Below, one piece after another: positions 28,127-37,117 of a DNA stretch of 64,000 nucleotides (positions are counted from its first letter, which is position 1; every line of letters starts with the position of its first letter). The position numbers and the translations under genes are program-made. The notes beneath the pieces were generated by a model that worked only from the letters and a program-made list of their open reading frames with translations, ran no database searches and was not told the origin of the DNA. Source of the stretch: Bermanella marisrubri. GTDB taxonomy: Bacteria; Pseudomonadota; Gammaproteobacteria; Pseudomonadales; Oceanobacteraceae. The stretch covers positions 3,437,001-3,501,000 of the forward strand of contig NZ_CP051183.1 in NCBI RefSeq assembly GCF_012295615.1. Direction: 5' to 3'.

Positions 28127-29017
28127 ATGGATTTTCTACGAACACCAGAATCGAGGTTTGACCGCCTTCCTAATTACCCCTTCCAAGCCAATTACGTACA
28201 ATTGGGCAATCTACGAATGCATTATGTGGATGAAGGCCCTAAAGATGGCAAAGTCATCCTAATGATGCACGGCGAACCAAGCTGGTCGTATTTGTATCGC
28301 TTTATGATTCCGATTTGCGCTGCCGCTGGCCATCGAGTGATCGCACCAGACCTAATTGGCTTTGGTAAAAGCGACAAACCTACAAAGATGGAGGATTATA
28401 GCTATCAACAACACATGCAATGGATGCAAAGCTTTATTGACGAACTCAACCTTAAAGACATCACCCTTGTGTGTCAGGATTGGGGGTCGCTGTTAGGATT
28501 ACGCCTTGCCGCTGAAAACGCGTCACGTTTTTCCGCCATCGCCATTGGCAACGGTATGCTGCCTACAGGTGAAGAAAGCAAAATACCAAAAGCTTTTAAA
28601 ATCTGGCAAAACTTCGCGCGCTATAGTCCTTGGTTTCCCATCGCACGCATTGTTGAAAGTGGTTGCTTTAAAAAACTGAGCAAAGATGAACGCAAAGCCT
28701 ATGACGCGCCTTTCCCCAATAAAAAGTTTAAGGCGGGTGCCCGTGCTTTTCCACGCTTAGTTCCTACCACTCCAGATAACCCAGCCACCATGGCAAACAA
28801 AGCCGCCTGGAAGGTTTTAGAGAAGTGGGACAAACCCTTCTTAACACTATTCAGTAACGGCGACCCTATTACCCGTGGACTGGATAAAAAAATCCGTGAG
28901 CGCGTTCCTGGTTGCCAAGGTCAACCTCATCAAACGTTAAAAGGCGGGCATTTTTTACAAGAAGATGCCGGTTTTGAAATGGCGCAGGCCGTTAATGAAC
29001 TAGTAGCGAGATTGTAG
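28127..29017 (+). CDS. haloalkane dehalogenase (HLD-I type)
   Basis: An alpha/beta hydrolase of 296 residues that fits the haloalkane dehalogenase family, which hydrolyses carbon-halogen bonds to alcohol plus halide. Nucleophile Asp118 is in CQDWGS, halide-stabilising Trp119 follows it, the oxyanion region is HGEPSW with Glu50, the acid candidate is Asp246 (SNGDPITRG) and the base is His275 (GGHFLQED). The acid after strand 7 places it in subfamily I with DhlA. No dehalogenation pathway genes are adjacent, so the natural substrate is unknown. Nothing else is recognisable in the 247 bases upstream. Confidence 0.88.
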   Translation: MDFLRTPESRFDRLPNYPFQANYVQLGNLRMHYVDEGPKDGKVILMMHGEPSWSYLYRFMIPICAAAGHRVIAPDLIGFGKSDKPTKMEDYSYQQHMQWMQSFIDELNLKDITLVCQDWGSLLGLRLAAENASRFSAIAIGNGMLPTGEESKIPKAFKIWQNFARYSPWFPIARIVESGCFKKLSKDERKAYDAPFPNKKFKAGARAFPRLVPTTPDNPATMANKAAWKVLEKWDKPFLTLFSNGDPITRGLDKKIRERVPGCQGQPHQTLKGGHFLQEDAGFEMAQAVNELVARL

Positions 29018-29035
29018 ATCCGCTTGCACACAACC

Positions 29036-29143
29036 AATTCAATAGCAGCCTCTCTCTCGCGGACGCTGCAAGTACATCCATGTACGCTCAGCTCTTAGCA
29101 TCCATGCTAAGAGATGCCGCTCGAGCGAGCACGCTATTGAATT
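29036..29143. repeat. composite palindromic element bounded by AATTCAATAGC inverted repeats
   Basis: AATTCAATAGC (29036-29046) and its exact inverse (29133-29143) enclose two further hairpins, GTACATCCATGTAC (29072-29085) and TCTTAGCAT/ATGCTAAGA (29093-29112), the latter followed by ATGCCGCTCGAGCGAGC. Both inner loops contain ATCCAT. It lies between the haloalkane dehalogenase and the amtB terminator and has no coding potential. Confidence 0.7.
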
Positions 29144-29185
29144 AGTTTAAGCCACATTGTTAGTAGATAAACTAACAAGCATAAA

Positions 29186-29213
29186 AAAACCCGCTTCTCT
29201 CGAAGCGGGTTTT
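29186..29213. terminator. bidirectional intrinsic terminator at amtB end
   Basis: AAAACCCGCTTC (29186-29197) and GAAGCGGGTTTT (29202-29213) form a 12-bp stem around TCTC, with A and T tracts on both sides. It ends amtB on the minus strand, 30 bases after its stop. Confidence 0.92.
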
Positions 29214-29242
29214 TCTTTAAGAGCGTTAACTAAAAACTATGA

Positions 29243-30505
29243 TTAGCTGTTTTTAGTGAACTCTGGGTATGCTTCCATACCACACTCTGCAAGGTCTACA
29301 CCTTCGTACTCTTCTTCTTCGCTTACACGAACACCCATCACTGCTTTGATGATGCCCCAAACGATTAGAGAGGTTACGAATACCCATACAAAGATAGTTA
29401 GAGCACCCATTAGCTGACCACCGAAAGTCGCGTCTGCATCTGTGAATGGAACAACCATAACACCGAATAGACCTACAACACCGTGAACAGAGATAGCACC
29501 AACTGGGTCATCAATCTTGATCTTATCTAGCGCAAGGATAGAAAGAACAACGATTAGACCACCGATCGCACCGATAATGGTTGCTTGGAAAGGAGTTGGA
29601 TCAGCAGGCTCTGCAGTGATCGCAACCAGACCTGCCAAGGCACCGTTAAGAGCCATTGTAAGATCCGCTTTCTTGAATAGGATACGCGCAAGAATCAACG
29701 CACCGATCAAACCACCAGCAGCAGCAGCGTTAGTATTTAGGAATACGTTTGCTACTTCGTTCGCTACTTCCATACCACCTAGTTTTAGAGTAGAACCGCC
29801 GTTGAAGCCGAACCAACCCATCCATAGGATGAATGTACCTAAAGTCGCTAGAGGTAGGTTAGCACCAGGGATCGCGTTAACTTGACCGTTAGCACCGTAT
29901 TTACCCTTACGTGGACCTAGTAGAAGAACACCCGCAAGAGCTGCAGCAGCACCCGCCATGTGAACGATACCAGAACCTGCATAGTCACTGTAGCTCAGTT
30001 CAAATAGACCGAATACAGAGTCACCATTCCAAGTCCAGCTACCTTCCATTGGGTAGATGAAACCAGTCATAACAACAGCAAATGCTAGGAAAGCCCAAAG
30101 CTTCATACGCTCAGCTACCGCACCAGACACGATAGACATTGCAGTTGCTACGAATACAACCTGGAAGAAGAAGTCAGAAGCACCAGAGTAAACAGCACCA
30201 CCATCAAAACCTTCTTCAGCAGAAGCGGCTAGAGCACCTTCAAGATCGAAAGTAGAAACCGTTTCAACACCAGATAAGAAGAAACCACCGTCGTACATGA
30301 ACTCGTAACCGCAGATCAGGTACATGGTGCAAGAGATTGCGAAAAGCGCAACGTTTTTAGTTAAGATTTCAGTCGTATTCTTTGAACGAACAAGACCCGA
30401 TTCTAGCATGGCGAAACCAGCCGCCATCCACATTACAAGTGCGCCACAAACTAAGAAGTAAAAAGTGTCCATGGCGTACTGAAGTTGGAAAATTTGGTTT
30501 TCCAT
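29243..30505 (-). CDS. amtB: ammonium transporter
   Basis: A polytopic inner-membrane channel of 420 residues of the Amt/Rh family that admits ammonium when it is scarce. The start (FYFLVCGALVMWMAAGFAML) gives the first helix with an extracellular N-terminus; family hallmarks are GSGIVHMAGAAAALAG (with the pore His), FILWMGWFGFNGGS and a second pore His in SVHGVVGLFG. The glycine- and alanine-rich helices total about eleven. GlnK, encoded 100 bases upstream, would block it by inserting its T-loop. The amtB-glnK-torF cluster is under a predicted sigma-54/NtrC promoter (see 31851). Confidence 0.96.
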   Translation of the reverse strand: MENQIFQLQYAMDTFYFLVCGALVMWMAAGFAMLESGLVRSKNTTEILTKNVALFAISCTMYLICGYEFMYDGGFFLSGVETVSTFDLEGALAASAEEGFDGGAVYSGASDFFFQVVFVATAMSIVSGAVAERMKLWAFLAFAVVMTGFIYPMEGSWTWNGDSVFGLFELSYSDYAGSGIVHMAGAAAALAGVLLLGPRKGKYGANGQVNAIPGANLPLATLGTFILWMGWFGFNGGSTLKLGGMEVANEVANVFLNTNAAAAGGLIGALILARILFKKADLTMALNGALAGLVAITAEPADPTPFQATIIGAIGGLIVVLSILALDKIKIDDPVGAISVHGVVGLFGVMVVPFTDADATFGGQLMGALTIFVWVFVTSLIVWGIIKAVMGVRVSEEEEYEGVDLAECGMEAYPEFTKNS

Positions 30506-30605
30506 AATGCCCCCGCATTTATCTTCAATACGTTAATAAAACGTTTAATCTATTTAAAACAGAGAAGCTTAATTTTAAGCACTAGCATCAGCTAAATAGT
30601 TAAAA

Positions 30606-30996
<391 letters not shown>

Positions 30997-31016
30997 TAGG
31001 TTTATCGCTTTACCAA

Positions 31017-31703
31017 TTATTCGATTGGTAATGTGTAAGACATAGTAACGATTGCATCTTCACCTGCATCAACGCCCCAGTCTGAAAGCGCTGCTGCATC
31101 ATCACCAGTATCAACAACTTTAGAAACAGTAATAGCTAACTCATCAGTCAGACCGTAAGACACGTCCAAGTGAGTGTACTCAGCACCAGCACCGTCATCG
31201 TTAATACCAACTGTAAGATCAACGCCTGCTACTGAATAACCAAGAGTCATATAAGTAGCGTCGTCACTTTGAAGACTTTGATAGTAAGAAAAAGACGCAT
31301 CCATGAAGCCAAGAGAGATAATGGCATCAGACATTTCACCAGCAGAGCCATAGGTATCAGCACCAGTATCGCTGTCTGTACCACTGCTATAAACATACGT
31401 TACGGCCTGAACGTCTACAGAGAAATCACCAAATGAAGTTCCGTAACCAACGTATAGGTCGTATTCGTTACCCAAAGAAGTATCGCCTGAAGAAGCCCAG
31501 ATACCAGCATATGCACCAGAAGCATGAGAGTAATCAGCAGAAGCAGAGAACGCTGGTACACCAGAACCTAGCTCAGTACCACGCCATAGGTAACCAGTTG
31601 CGATTCCTGCAGAGTAAGACATTTCAGCGTTAGCCACTTGTGCAGTTAAAGCGCTTGCAGAAACTAGGCTGGCAATAGCAATGGCTTTTGTTAATGTTTT
31701 CAT
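31017..31703 (-). CDS. TorF-family putative porin in the ammonium operon
   Basis: An exported beta-barrel of 228 residues with a clear signal peptide (MKTLTKAIAIASLVSASALT, cleaved after VANA). The mature start MSYSAGIATGYLWRGTELG is the TorF/Gcw_chp motif, and the rest alternates Gly/Ser/Asp turns and amphipathic strands. It is the first gene of torF-glnK-amtB, downstream of a good sigma-54 promoter and NtrC-like sites. Co-expression with AmtB suggests a nitrogen-starvation porin for small nitrogenous solutes; the substrate is inference. Its composition (few Lys/Arg, many Asp/Ser) gives a very acidic mature protein. Confidence 0.85.
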   Translation of the reverse strand: MKTLTKAIAIASLVSASALTAQVANAEMSYSAGIATGYLWRGTELGSGVPAFSASADYSHASGAYAGIWASSGDTSLGNEYDLYVGYGTSFGDFSVDVQAVTYVYSSGTDSDTGADTYGSAGEMSDAIISLGFMDASFSYYQSLQSDDATYMTLGYSVAGVDLTVGINDDGAGAEYTHLDVSYGLTDELAITVSKVVDTGDDAAALSDWGVDAGEDAIVTMSYTLPIE

Positions 31704-31850
31704 TGATTAAGTTTCCTTCGTTGTGTTTTAAGTTTTTTAAAAGTTGCGCAGGAAGTTGGTACTTCTCTTATCCACTTCGCAAAACTCTTTATTGAGTGGC
31801 TCAGCTTTAGCGCGATCGTTAAATCAGTTATTGATTCGATACTCTGTATT

Positions 31851-31866
31851 AGCAACAGCGATGCCA
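31851..31866 (-). promoter_or_regulatory. sigma-54 promoter of torF-glnK-amtB
   Basis: On the minus strand TGGCATCGCTGTTGCT matches the sigma-54 consensus TGGCAC-N5-TTGC at all core positions, with GG and GC exactly 10 bases apart. Predicted transcript start is near 31840, giving a 137-base leader. NtrC-like sites lie 130 and about 170 bases upstream of it. Confidence 0.75.
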
Positions 31867-31962
31867 ACTTTTAAAAACCCAGTGTTTACGCAGCCTGGAA
31901 CCCAATCTAATGAAAATTCATTAATTACCTCAGCTCTATTTTGTTGCACGCTCCCTTTCTGG

Positions 31963-31977
31963 GCACATTTAAAGTGC
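31963..31977. promoter_or_regulatory. NtrC-like enhancer site upstream of torF
   Basis: The minus strand reads GCACTTTAAATGTGC, an exact GCAC-N7-GTGC palindrome, the core of the NtrC consensus TGCACCAAAATGGTGCA. It is centred about 130 bases upstream of the predicted sigma-54 start. Confidence 0.68.
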
Positions 31978-32002
31978 ACAATAAGTAGTCGTTATAGGCT
32001 GG

Positions 32003-32019
32003 AGCACCAAAATAGAACA
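32003..32019. promoter_or_regulatory. imperfect second NtrC-like site upstream of torF
   Basis: AGCACCAAAATAGAACA on the plus strand agrees with 13 of 17 positions of the NtrC consensus. It lies 39 bases (close to four helical turns) from the stronger site, a spacing that allows cooperative NtrC binding. Confidence 0.5.
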
Positions 32020-32093
32020 CTTGCAAAAGTTTATTCGGCTGAGATGAGCTTGTAAGAAAGATTTGTCGCCAAAAACGATGTTTATATAACTAA

Positions 32094-32116
32094 AAACCCG
32101 AGCTAGGCTCGGGTTT
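32094..32116 (-). terminator. intrinsic terminator of the urease operon
   Basis: AAACCCGAGC/GCTCGGGTTT with a 3-base loop; the minus strand continues in T-rich sequence. It lies 36 bases after the ureJ stop and closes ureDABCEFGJ. Confidence 0.88.
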
Positions 32117-32152
32117 ATAGCGGATTCAAAAGGCTTGTCTTTGTTTTAAACC

Positions 32153-32704
32153 TTATGCGTTAGGTTGGCTTTCACCATTGCGGCGCAAAGTTGGGGCATA
32201 GCGAACCACAATAGACGCCAACAGCATAATGGCGAGGGAGGCCATAACAAATCCACTGGCGAAGAAATTCGCTGAAACGTGAGCAGGGACCTCAATACCA
32301 TGAGCTATGCCATGAAATAGGGCAAAGCCTAATAAAAGACCTGATTTAGCATAAGCATTGCCGCGACGGCCTACCAATATTAGTGCAGCGCCCAAAACAA
32401 CCGAACTTAGAATCAGAGTTTCTACGACTGGCATACTGAACACAGTGACACCCATGGCAGCAATCACAAAGCCGATTAGCATTATCACGGCGTAACAGAC
32501 AGGTAGGCTCCAACTGGTGCGTTTACCTGCTAAGCCAGCGACGACACCTACTGCTATTAGAGCTAATAAATGATCCAAGCCCATTAAAGGATGCAATACA
32601 CCCGCCAGCAAGCCTTGGCTTGCGCTAATGGATTCATGTCCGGGATGAGCAAATGCGTTACTCACTGCAAATAGAGATAAACTGATTAACAATAACTTTT
32701 TCAT
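32153..32704 (-). CDS. ureJ: UreJ/HupE-family metal permease
   Basis: An inner-membrane protein of 183 residues of the HupE/UreJ family, thought to import nickel (or cobalt) for urease or hydrogenase. It has a signal-like first segment (MKKLLLISLSLFAVSNAFAH), the diagnostic HPGHE just after it, and the HPLMGLDHLLALIAVG motif whose His and Asp form the metal-binding signature, with FHGIAHGIE later; about six membrane helices. ATG 32704 has AAGGA seven bases upstream; an ATG at 32707 is equally in frame. It is 13 bases after ureG, the last gene of the urease operon. Confidence 0.9.
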   Translation of the reverse strand: MKKLLLISLSLFAVSNAFAHPGHESISASQGLLAGVLHPLMGLDHLLALIAVGVVAGLAGKRTSWSLPVCYAVIMLIGFVIAAMGVTVFSMPVVETLILSSVVLGAALILVGRRGNAYAKSGLLLGFALFHGIAHGIEVPAHVSANFFASGFVMASLAIMLLASIVVRYAPTLRRNGESQPNA

Positions 32705-32717
32705 CATGGAATCCTTT

Positions 32718-33419
32718 TTAATCAATAGTCGAACGGGTAGATGGACGAGCAGCTTCTGCGCTGACGTCATGTGCTTTAGGCATAGTACTGAGTTTTTCTT
32801 CAATTTCAGGACGCTGGGGTAACATGCCTTCTTCAATTATGATTCTTACAATTTCGGCAATACCTTTTTGGGTTTCCACATTGGCCAAAACAAAAGGGCG
32901 ATCCCCACGCATCTTACGTGTATCACGATCCATCACCGCCAAAGACGCACCCACGTGATCGGCAATATCCACTTTATTAATAATCAGTAAGTCAGACTTG
33001 GTAATGCCTGGACCACCTTTACGTGGAATCTTATCGCCCGCACACACATCAATAACATAAATAGTAAAATCAGACAGTTCTGGGCTGAAAGTAGCCGACA
33101 AGTTATCACCGCCACTTTCAACTAAAACCATTTCCAAACCATCGTGGCGATCTTGTAAATCTTTTACTGCCGCTAGATTCATGGAGGCATCTTCTCGAAT
33201 AGCCGTATGAGGACAACCACCGGTTTCCACGCCCATAATACGATCTTCTTCCAAGGCATTTTTGCGCATTAAAAACTGGGCATCTTCCTTGGTGTAAATA
33301 TCATTGGTGACTACAGCAATATTGTAGTGGTCACGCATGGTTTGGCAGAGCTGCTCAAGAAGGGCGGTTTTGCCGGAACCGACGGGGCCGCCTATGCCGA
33401 CTCGTAATACTTGCTTCAT
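32718..33419 (-). CDS. ureG: urease accessory GTPase
   Basis: UreG is the SIMIBI GTPase that delivers nickel to urease. The P-loop GGPVGSGKT, the nickel site CPH in [30 protein letters not shown] and the base motif NKVD are all present. ATG 33419 ([11 protein letters not shown]) gives 233 residues; an in-frame TTG 15 bases upstream is less likely. After the core domain it has an unusual C-terminal tail of about 30 residues ([20 protein letters not shown]) beyond the usual UreG length of about 205. It is separated from ureF by 200 bases holding a palindromic element. Confidence 0.95.
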   Translation of the reverse strand: MKQVLRVGIGGPVGSGKTALLEQLCQTMRDHYNIAVVTNDIYTKEDAQFLMRKNALEEDRIMGVETGGCPHTAIREDASMNLAAVKDLQDRHDGLEMVLVESGGDNLSATFSPELSDFTIYVIDVCAGDKIPRKGGPGITKSDLLIINKVDIADHVGASLAVMDRDTRKMRGDRPFVLANVETQKGIAEIVRIIIEEGMLPQRPEIEEKLSTMPKAHDVSAEAARPSTRSTID

Positions 33420-33434
33420 AATATTTGTATCCAA

Positions 33435-33549
33435 AGCTAGCTGCGTTGTTGTGTCTTTGTTAAAAAATAATTTTTGATTCGTTACGTAGCGCTGCTACGC
33501 GCCTCACCAAAAACATTTTTTGCCGCGTCACAACGGCCTCGCTAACGCT
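33435..33549. repeat. long imperfect inverted repeat between ureF and ureG
   Basis: Two arms of about 50 bases pair around a central GTAGC-GCT-GCTAC (33486-33498). Matching blocks in each arm are GTTGTG, AAAAAAT, TTTTTG and CGTAGC. The element fills most of the 200-base gap between ureF and ureG, whereas all other ure genes are tightly packed. It looks like a REP/MITE-type insertion that could limit or protect transcription across the junction. No other copy is in the window. Confidence 0.65.
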
Positions 33550-33619
33550 TTGCTCCTTTATGTATATTTCTTTCTTTTAGTTAAATGTCTTTAACCAATT
33601 CATTACATATGATTTTTCG

Positions 33620-34297
33620 CTAAGAACGAAATAATCGTGAATACTGATGTTCGTGCAGTGACGATGCCATCGCTAAGGAAAATAACCCTGTACCAATTTC
33701 ATCGTCTTTTATGCTCTGCGCCTTTTCGCAAACCTGGACCATGGGGGGTATCAAGGCTTTTAAAATTTGTTGGCCTTGTGTTTGACCCATGGGCATGGCT
33801 TTGCTGGCACAAGCAATTTGGTTTTCACACCACGCCCAAGTAAAACCTAACAACGCATCGTCTATGGCGATGTCATCATAAATGGCGGCTAAGCTATTCA
33901 TGGTTACCACCGTCGGCTGTGTTACTTCATCTAGCTGAGTTTGACGTTCAGCATCTATTCCCAGATGCCATTGCTGATACGCACTGCCAACTTGAGTGTC
34001 TTCAAGATAAAGCTCTTTGGTTTCACGAAACGCCAATAACGTATCATTCCAATACTGCACAGATTTGTAATCACTTTGTTTCCACGCGTCATAAACACGC
34101 ATGTACACAGGCAAATCTAATTGCCCAAAGCCTGTAGTGAGCCCTTGTTCAATCCAAGCTTGCACGTCATCTGCTTTTTTTAACCAGCCGATGTCCAATG
34201 CATATTCCAACCCTTGTGAATAGGCAAAAGCACCTACAGGTAACGCAGGGCTGGATAAATGCAATAGTGATAACAAAGATTCCTGCTTAGTGCTCAT
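33620..34297 (-). CDS. ureF: urease accessory protein UreF
   Basis: UreF forms the UreD-UreF-UreG nickel-insertion complex, acting as GTPase regulator and tunnel. The 225-residue product starts at ATG 34297 (MSTKQESLLSLLHLSSPALP followed by VGAFAYSQGLE), the family's opening motif. Longer upstream frame is inside ureE. It overlaps the ureE stop by 11 bases. The all-helical composition and length match the family. Confidence 0.94.
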   Translation of the reverse strand: MSTKQESLLSLLHLSSPALPVGAFAYSQGLEYALDIGWLKKADDVQAWIEQGLTTGFGQLDLPVYMRVYDAWKQSDYKSVQYWNDTLLAFRETKELYLEDTQVGSAYQQWHLGIDAERQTQLDEVTQPTVVTMNSLAAIYDDIAIDDALLGFTWAWCENQIACASKAMPMGQTQGQQILKALIPPMVQVCEKAQSIKDDEIGTGLFSLAMASSLHEHQYSRLFRS

Positions 34298-34745
34298 GAT
34301 GGTGATGATGTCCGCCTTTCGAATACGCGCCATTTTCTGGTTCAAACGGCGCTTGCTCGTGAATCACATGCACACCTAAACCATGTAACATGTCGTCTAA
34401 AACATAGTCTTCTTGGTAGCGCAAAAACCCTTCACCGATTTGTAATGGCACATGACGATTACCTAAATGATAACAACAGCGCGCAAACAAGGTTTTATCT
34501 TCCACTTTTGCCGTTGATACCTTTTCGTCACTGGCAAGTACGGTCAGATACTCGTGGTGTTCATTACTTAATACCGCGCCGTGTCGCAGCACATGACCCC
34601 GCTCAATTTGAATCCCCGCATCTATGCCTGAATCAGTTTTGATTTTCAAACGACCACGTTTACGATCATCAAAACTTAAACTAATCGTTTCGCTACTTTT
34701 TCCTTGAGGTAAATCACCCTCAACTAATTGTGTAAATATTTTCAT
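34287..34745 (-). CDS. ureE: urease accessory nickel chaperone UreE
   Basis: UreE carries nickel to the UreG complex. The 152-residue protein has the UreE N-terminal beta domain (SLSFDDRKRGRLKI), the conserved HLGNRHVPLQI strand with the metal-binding His, and a short histidine-rich C-terminus (HHHHHEH), the nickel-storage tail of many UreE proteins. It begins 11 bases after ureC and its 3' end overlaps the ureF start. Confidence 0.94.
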   Translation of the reverse strand: MKIFTQLVEGDLPQGKSSETISLSFDDRKRGRLKIKTDSGIDAGIQIERGHVLRHGAVLSNEHHEYLTVLASDEKVSTAKVEDKTLFARCCYHLGNRHVPLQIGEGFLRYQEDYVLDDMLHGLGVHVIHEQAPFEPENGAYSKGGHHHHHEH

Positions 34746-34756
34746 TTCGCTACTTC

Positions 34757-36472
34757 TTAAAATAAGTAATATCGTTGGGCCATAGGCAAAACTTCTGCAG
34801 GCTCACATGACAATTCAACACCATCTGCTTTTACTACATAAGTTTGTGGGTCCACTTCTAACTTAGGCTGATAGTCATTGAGTTTCATATCCGCTTTACT
34901 GATATTTCGCGTATTTTTTACTGCTACCAGCTGCTTGCCTAACCCTAATTCATGTAAAGCTGGGTTACTTAGTGACGCCTTAGAAACAAAACTGATACTG
35001 GTGTGCTGCGTGGCTTTACCAAAACTGCCGAACATTGGACGATAATGAACAGGCTGCGGAGTAGGGATAGAAGCGTTTGCATCCCCCATTGGCGCACCTG
35101 CAATCATGCCACCCTTTAAAATAAGCGACGGCTTAGTACCAAAAAACGCTGGCTTCCATAATACTAAATCGGCTAATTTGCCCACTTCAATGGAACCTAC
35201 TTCATCGGAAATACCCATGGTAATGGCTGGGTTGATGGCATACTTTGCAATGTAGCGTTTACATCGGAAGTTGTCCGTACCAGGCGTTTGCGCACTTTCA
35301 TCTTCTGGCAATAAGCCACGCTGAACTTTCATTTTATGGGCGGTTTGCCAGGTGCGGGTTATCACTTCCCCCACGCGACCCATGGCTTGCGAGTCGGAAC
35401 TGATCATGCTGAAACAACCAAGGTCATGCAGGATGTCTTCTGCGGCAATAGTCTCCCGGCGAATACGCGAATCAGCAAACGCCACATCTTCAGGAATATT
35501 CGGATCTAAGTGATGACATACCATTAACATGTCTAAGTGTTCGTCCACTGTATTGACTGTATAAGGACGAGTTGGATTTGTAGAGGAAGGCAATACATTC
35601 GCTTCACCAGCTGCACGAATGATATCGGGAGCGTGACCACCACCGGCACCTTCTGTGTGATAAGTGTGTATGACACGGCCTTTAAATGCAGCCAAGGTAT
35701 CTTCCACAAAACCCGATTCGTTCAACGTATCGGTATGAATCGCGACTTGAACATCGTGCTCTTCTGCCACAGTTAGGCAGCAATCAATAGAAGCTGGTGT
35801 TGTGCCCCAGTCTTCATGAAGTTTTAAACCCATAACACCGGCGTTTAATTGTTCGTGCAATGCATCAGGTAAACTGGCATTGCCTTTCCCCAAGAAGCCA
35901 ATGTTCATAGGAAGATCATCGATGCTTTGCAACATCTTACCAATATGCCAAGGGCCGGGTGTACATGTTGTCGCATTGGTTCCCGTTGCAGGTCCAGTGC
36001 CACCACCAATCATAGTAGTAACACCGCTCATTAACGCCTCTTCGATTTGTTGTGGGCAAATGAAATGAATATGTGCATCAATGCCACCCGGCGTAAGAAT
36101 TTGACCTTCACCGGCAATAATTTCGGTACCTGGACCGATAGGAATAGTTACCCCTTGCTGAGTATCTGGATTACCCGCCTTACCTATTGCGTGAATGCGA
36201 CCCGCCTTGATTGCCACATCAGCTTTTACAATACCCCAATAGTCTAGAATAAGGGCGTTCGTAATAACGGTGTCAGGTACAACCTCATTAGTCAGTTGAC
36301 TTTGACCCATGCCATCACGTATTACTTTACCGCCACCAAATTTTACCTCGTCACCATAGACCGTGTAGTCTTTTTCCGGTGAAATAAACAGCTCGGTATC
36401 GCCTAATCGAACTTTGTCACCAACAGTCGCACCGTACATATCGACATAGGTTTTTCGATCTAATTTCGCCAT
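34757..36472 (-). CDS. ureC: urease alpha (catalytic) subunit
   Basis: Hydrolyses urea to ammonia and carbamate at a dinickel centre in the cytoplasm. The 571-residue length is standard. All metal-site elements are present: the HIH of [14 protein letters not shown], carbamylated Lys217 in LKLHEDWG, the HT of [13 protein letters not shown], the [12 protein letters not shown] segment, and the flap His in [20 protein letters not shown]. The ureB stop and ureC start overlap at 36472. ureA, ureB and ureC are separate genes, as in most proteobacteria. Confidence 0.98.
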   Translation of the reverse strand: MAKLDRKTYVDMYGATVGDKVRLGDTELFISPEKDYTVYGDEVKFGGGKVIRDGMGQSQLTNEVVPDTVITNALILDYWGIVKADVAIKAGRIHAIGKAGNPDTQQGVTIPIGPGTEIIAGEGQILTPGGIDAHIHFICPQQIEEALMSGVTTMIGGGTGPATGTNATTCTPGPWHIGKMLQSIDDLPMNIGFLGKGNASLPDALHEQLNAGVMGLKLHEDWGTTPASIDCCLTVAEEHDVQVAIHTDTLNESGFVEDTLAAFKGRVIHTYHTEGAGGGHAPDIIRAAGEANVLPSSTNPTRPYTVNTVDEHLDMLMVCHHLDPNIPEDVAFADSRIRRETIAAEDILHDLGCFSMISSDSQAMGRVGEVITRTWQTAHKMKVQRGLLPEDESAQTPGTDNFRCKRYIAKYAINPAITMGISDEVGSIEVGKLADLVLWKPAFFGTKPSLILKGGMIAGAPMGDANASIPTPQPVHYRPMFGSFGKATQHTSISFVSKASLSNPALHELGLGKQLVAVKNTRNISKADMKLNDYQPKLEVDPQTYVVKADGVELSCEPAEVLPMAQRYYLF

Positions 36473-36777
36473 TACAAAGCTCCTTGTATGTCGCCACGAA
36501 AACCGTAAACGGTTTTTTTGCCTTGATATTCAACCAACTCTACGGTGCGCGATTGTCCCGGTTCGAAACGCACTGCTGTACCTGCCGCAATATTCAAACG
36601 AAATCCACGTGCCGCCTCACGCTCAAATGTAAGCGCAGGGTTCACTTCATAAAAATGATAGTGACTGCCCACCTGAATAGGGCGATCTCCAGTATTGGCT
36701 ACCGTAACTGATACGGTTTTCAATCCAGCATTAATTTCTATCTCGCCTTCGGCGTATTCGATTTCACCTGGAATCAT
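36472..36777 (-). CDS. ureB: urease beta subunit
   Basis: A structural subunit of the (UreABC)3 trimer. The 101 residues begin with the family motif [18 protein letters not shown] and contain [23 protein letters not shown] and [20 protein letters not shown]. It starts 19 bases after ureA and overlaps ureC at one base. Confidence 0.97.
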   Translation of the reverse strand: MIPGEIEYAEGEIEINAGLKTVSVTVANTGDRPIQVGSHYHFYEVNPALTFEREAARGFRLNIAAGTAVRFEPGQSRTVELVEYQGKKTVYGFRGDIQGAL

Positions 36778-36796
36778 ATGAAACTCCTTTTATCAG

Positions 36797-37099
36797 TTAA
36801 GCAATCGGGTTATGCACAGTGACGAGTTTTGTGCCATCAGGAAAAGTCGCTTCCACTTGCACTTCATGAATCATTTCCGGTACGCCTTCCATTACTTGAT
36901 CACGAGTAATTACTTGGCGACCGGCATTCATTAAATGTGCAACCGTTTCACCATCTCTTGCACCTTCCATAATGAATGCACTGATCAATGCTATACACTC
37001 GGGATAGTTAAGCTTTACGCCTCGATCCTTGCGCTTTTGTGCCAATTCAGCAGCGACAAATAGAAGTAACTTATCTTTTTCACGAGGAGAGAGTTCCAT
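36797..37099 (-). CDS. ureA: urease gamma subunit
   Basis: The 100-residue structural subunit with the family opening [14 protein letters not shown], the segment [15 protein letters not shown] and the [18 protein letters not shown] region. GAGAG precedes the ATG. It lies 18 bases after ureD, in the usual ureDABC order. Confidence 0.97.
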   Translation of the reverse strand: MELSPREKDKLLLFVAAELAQKRKDRGVKLNYPECIALISAFIMEGARDGETVAHLMNAGRQVITRDQVMEGVPEMIHEVQVEATFPDGTKLVTVHNPIA

Positions 37100-37117
37100 G
37101 GTTTTTCCTTATATCTT

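Larger units (their letters stand above)
31704..32152. other. 449-base intergenic regulatory region between ureJ and torF
   Basis: The stretch holds no convincing gene. It contains the sigma-54 promoter for torF-glnK-amtB, one strong and one imperfect NtrC-like site upstream of it, and the intrinsic terminator of ureJ at its right end. The predicted torF mRNA leader (about 31840-31704, 137 bases) is AT-rich with no obvious stable structure. Confidence 0.7.

Noticed and set aside
31744-32055. 103-codon plus-strand frame across the torF control region
   Set aside because: It overlaps the sigma-54 promoter and NtrC sites and shows no protein family features.
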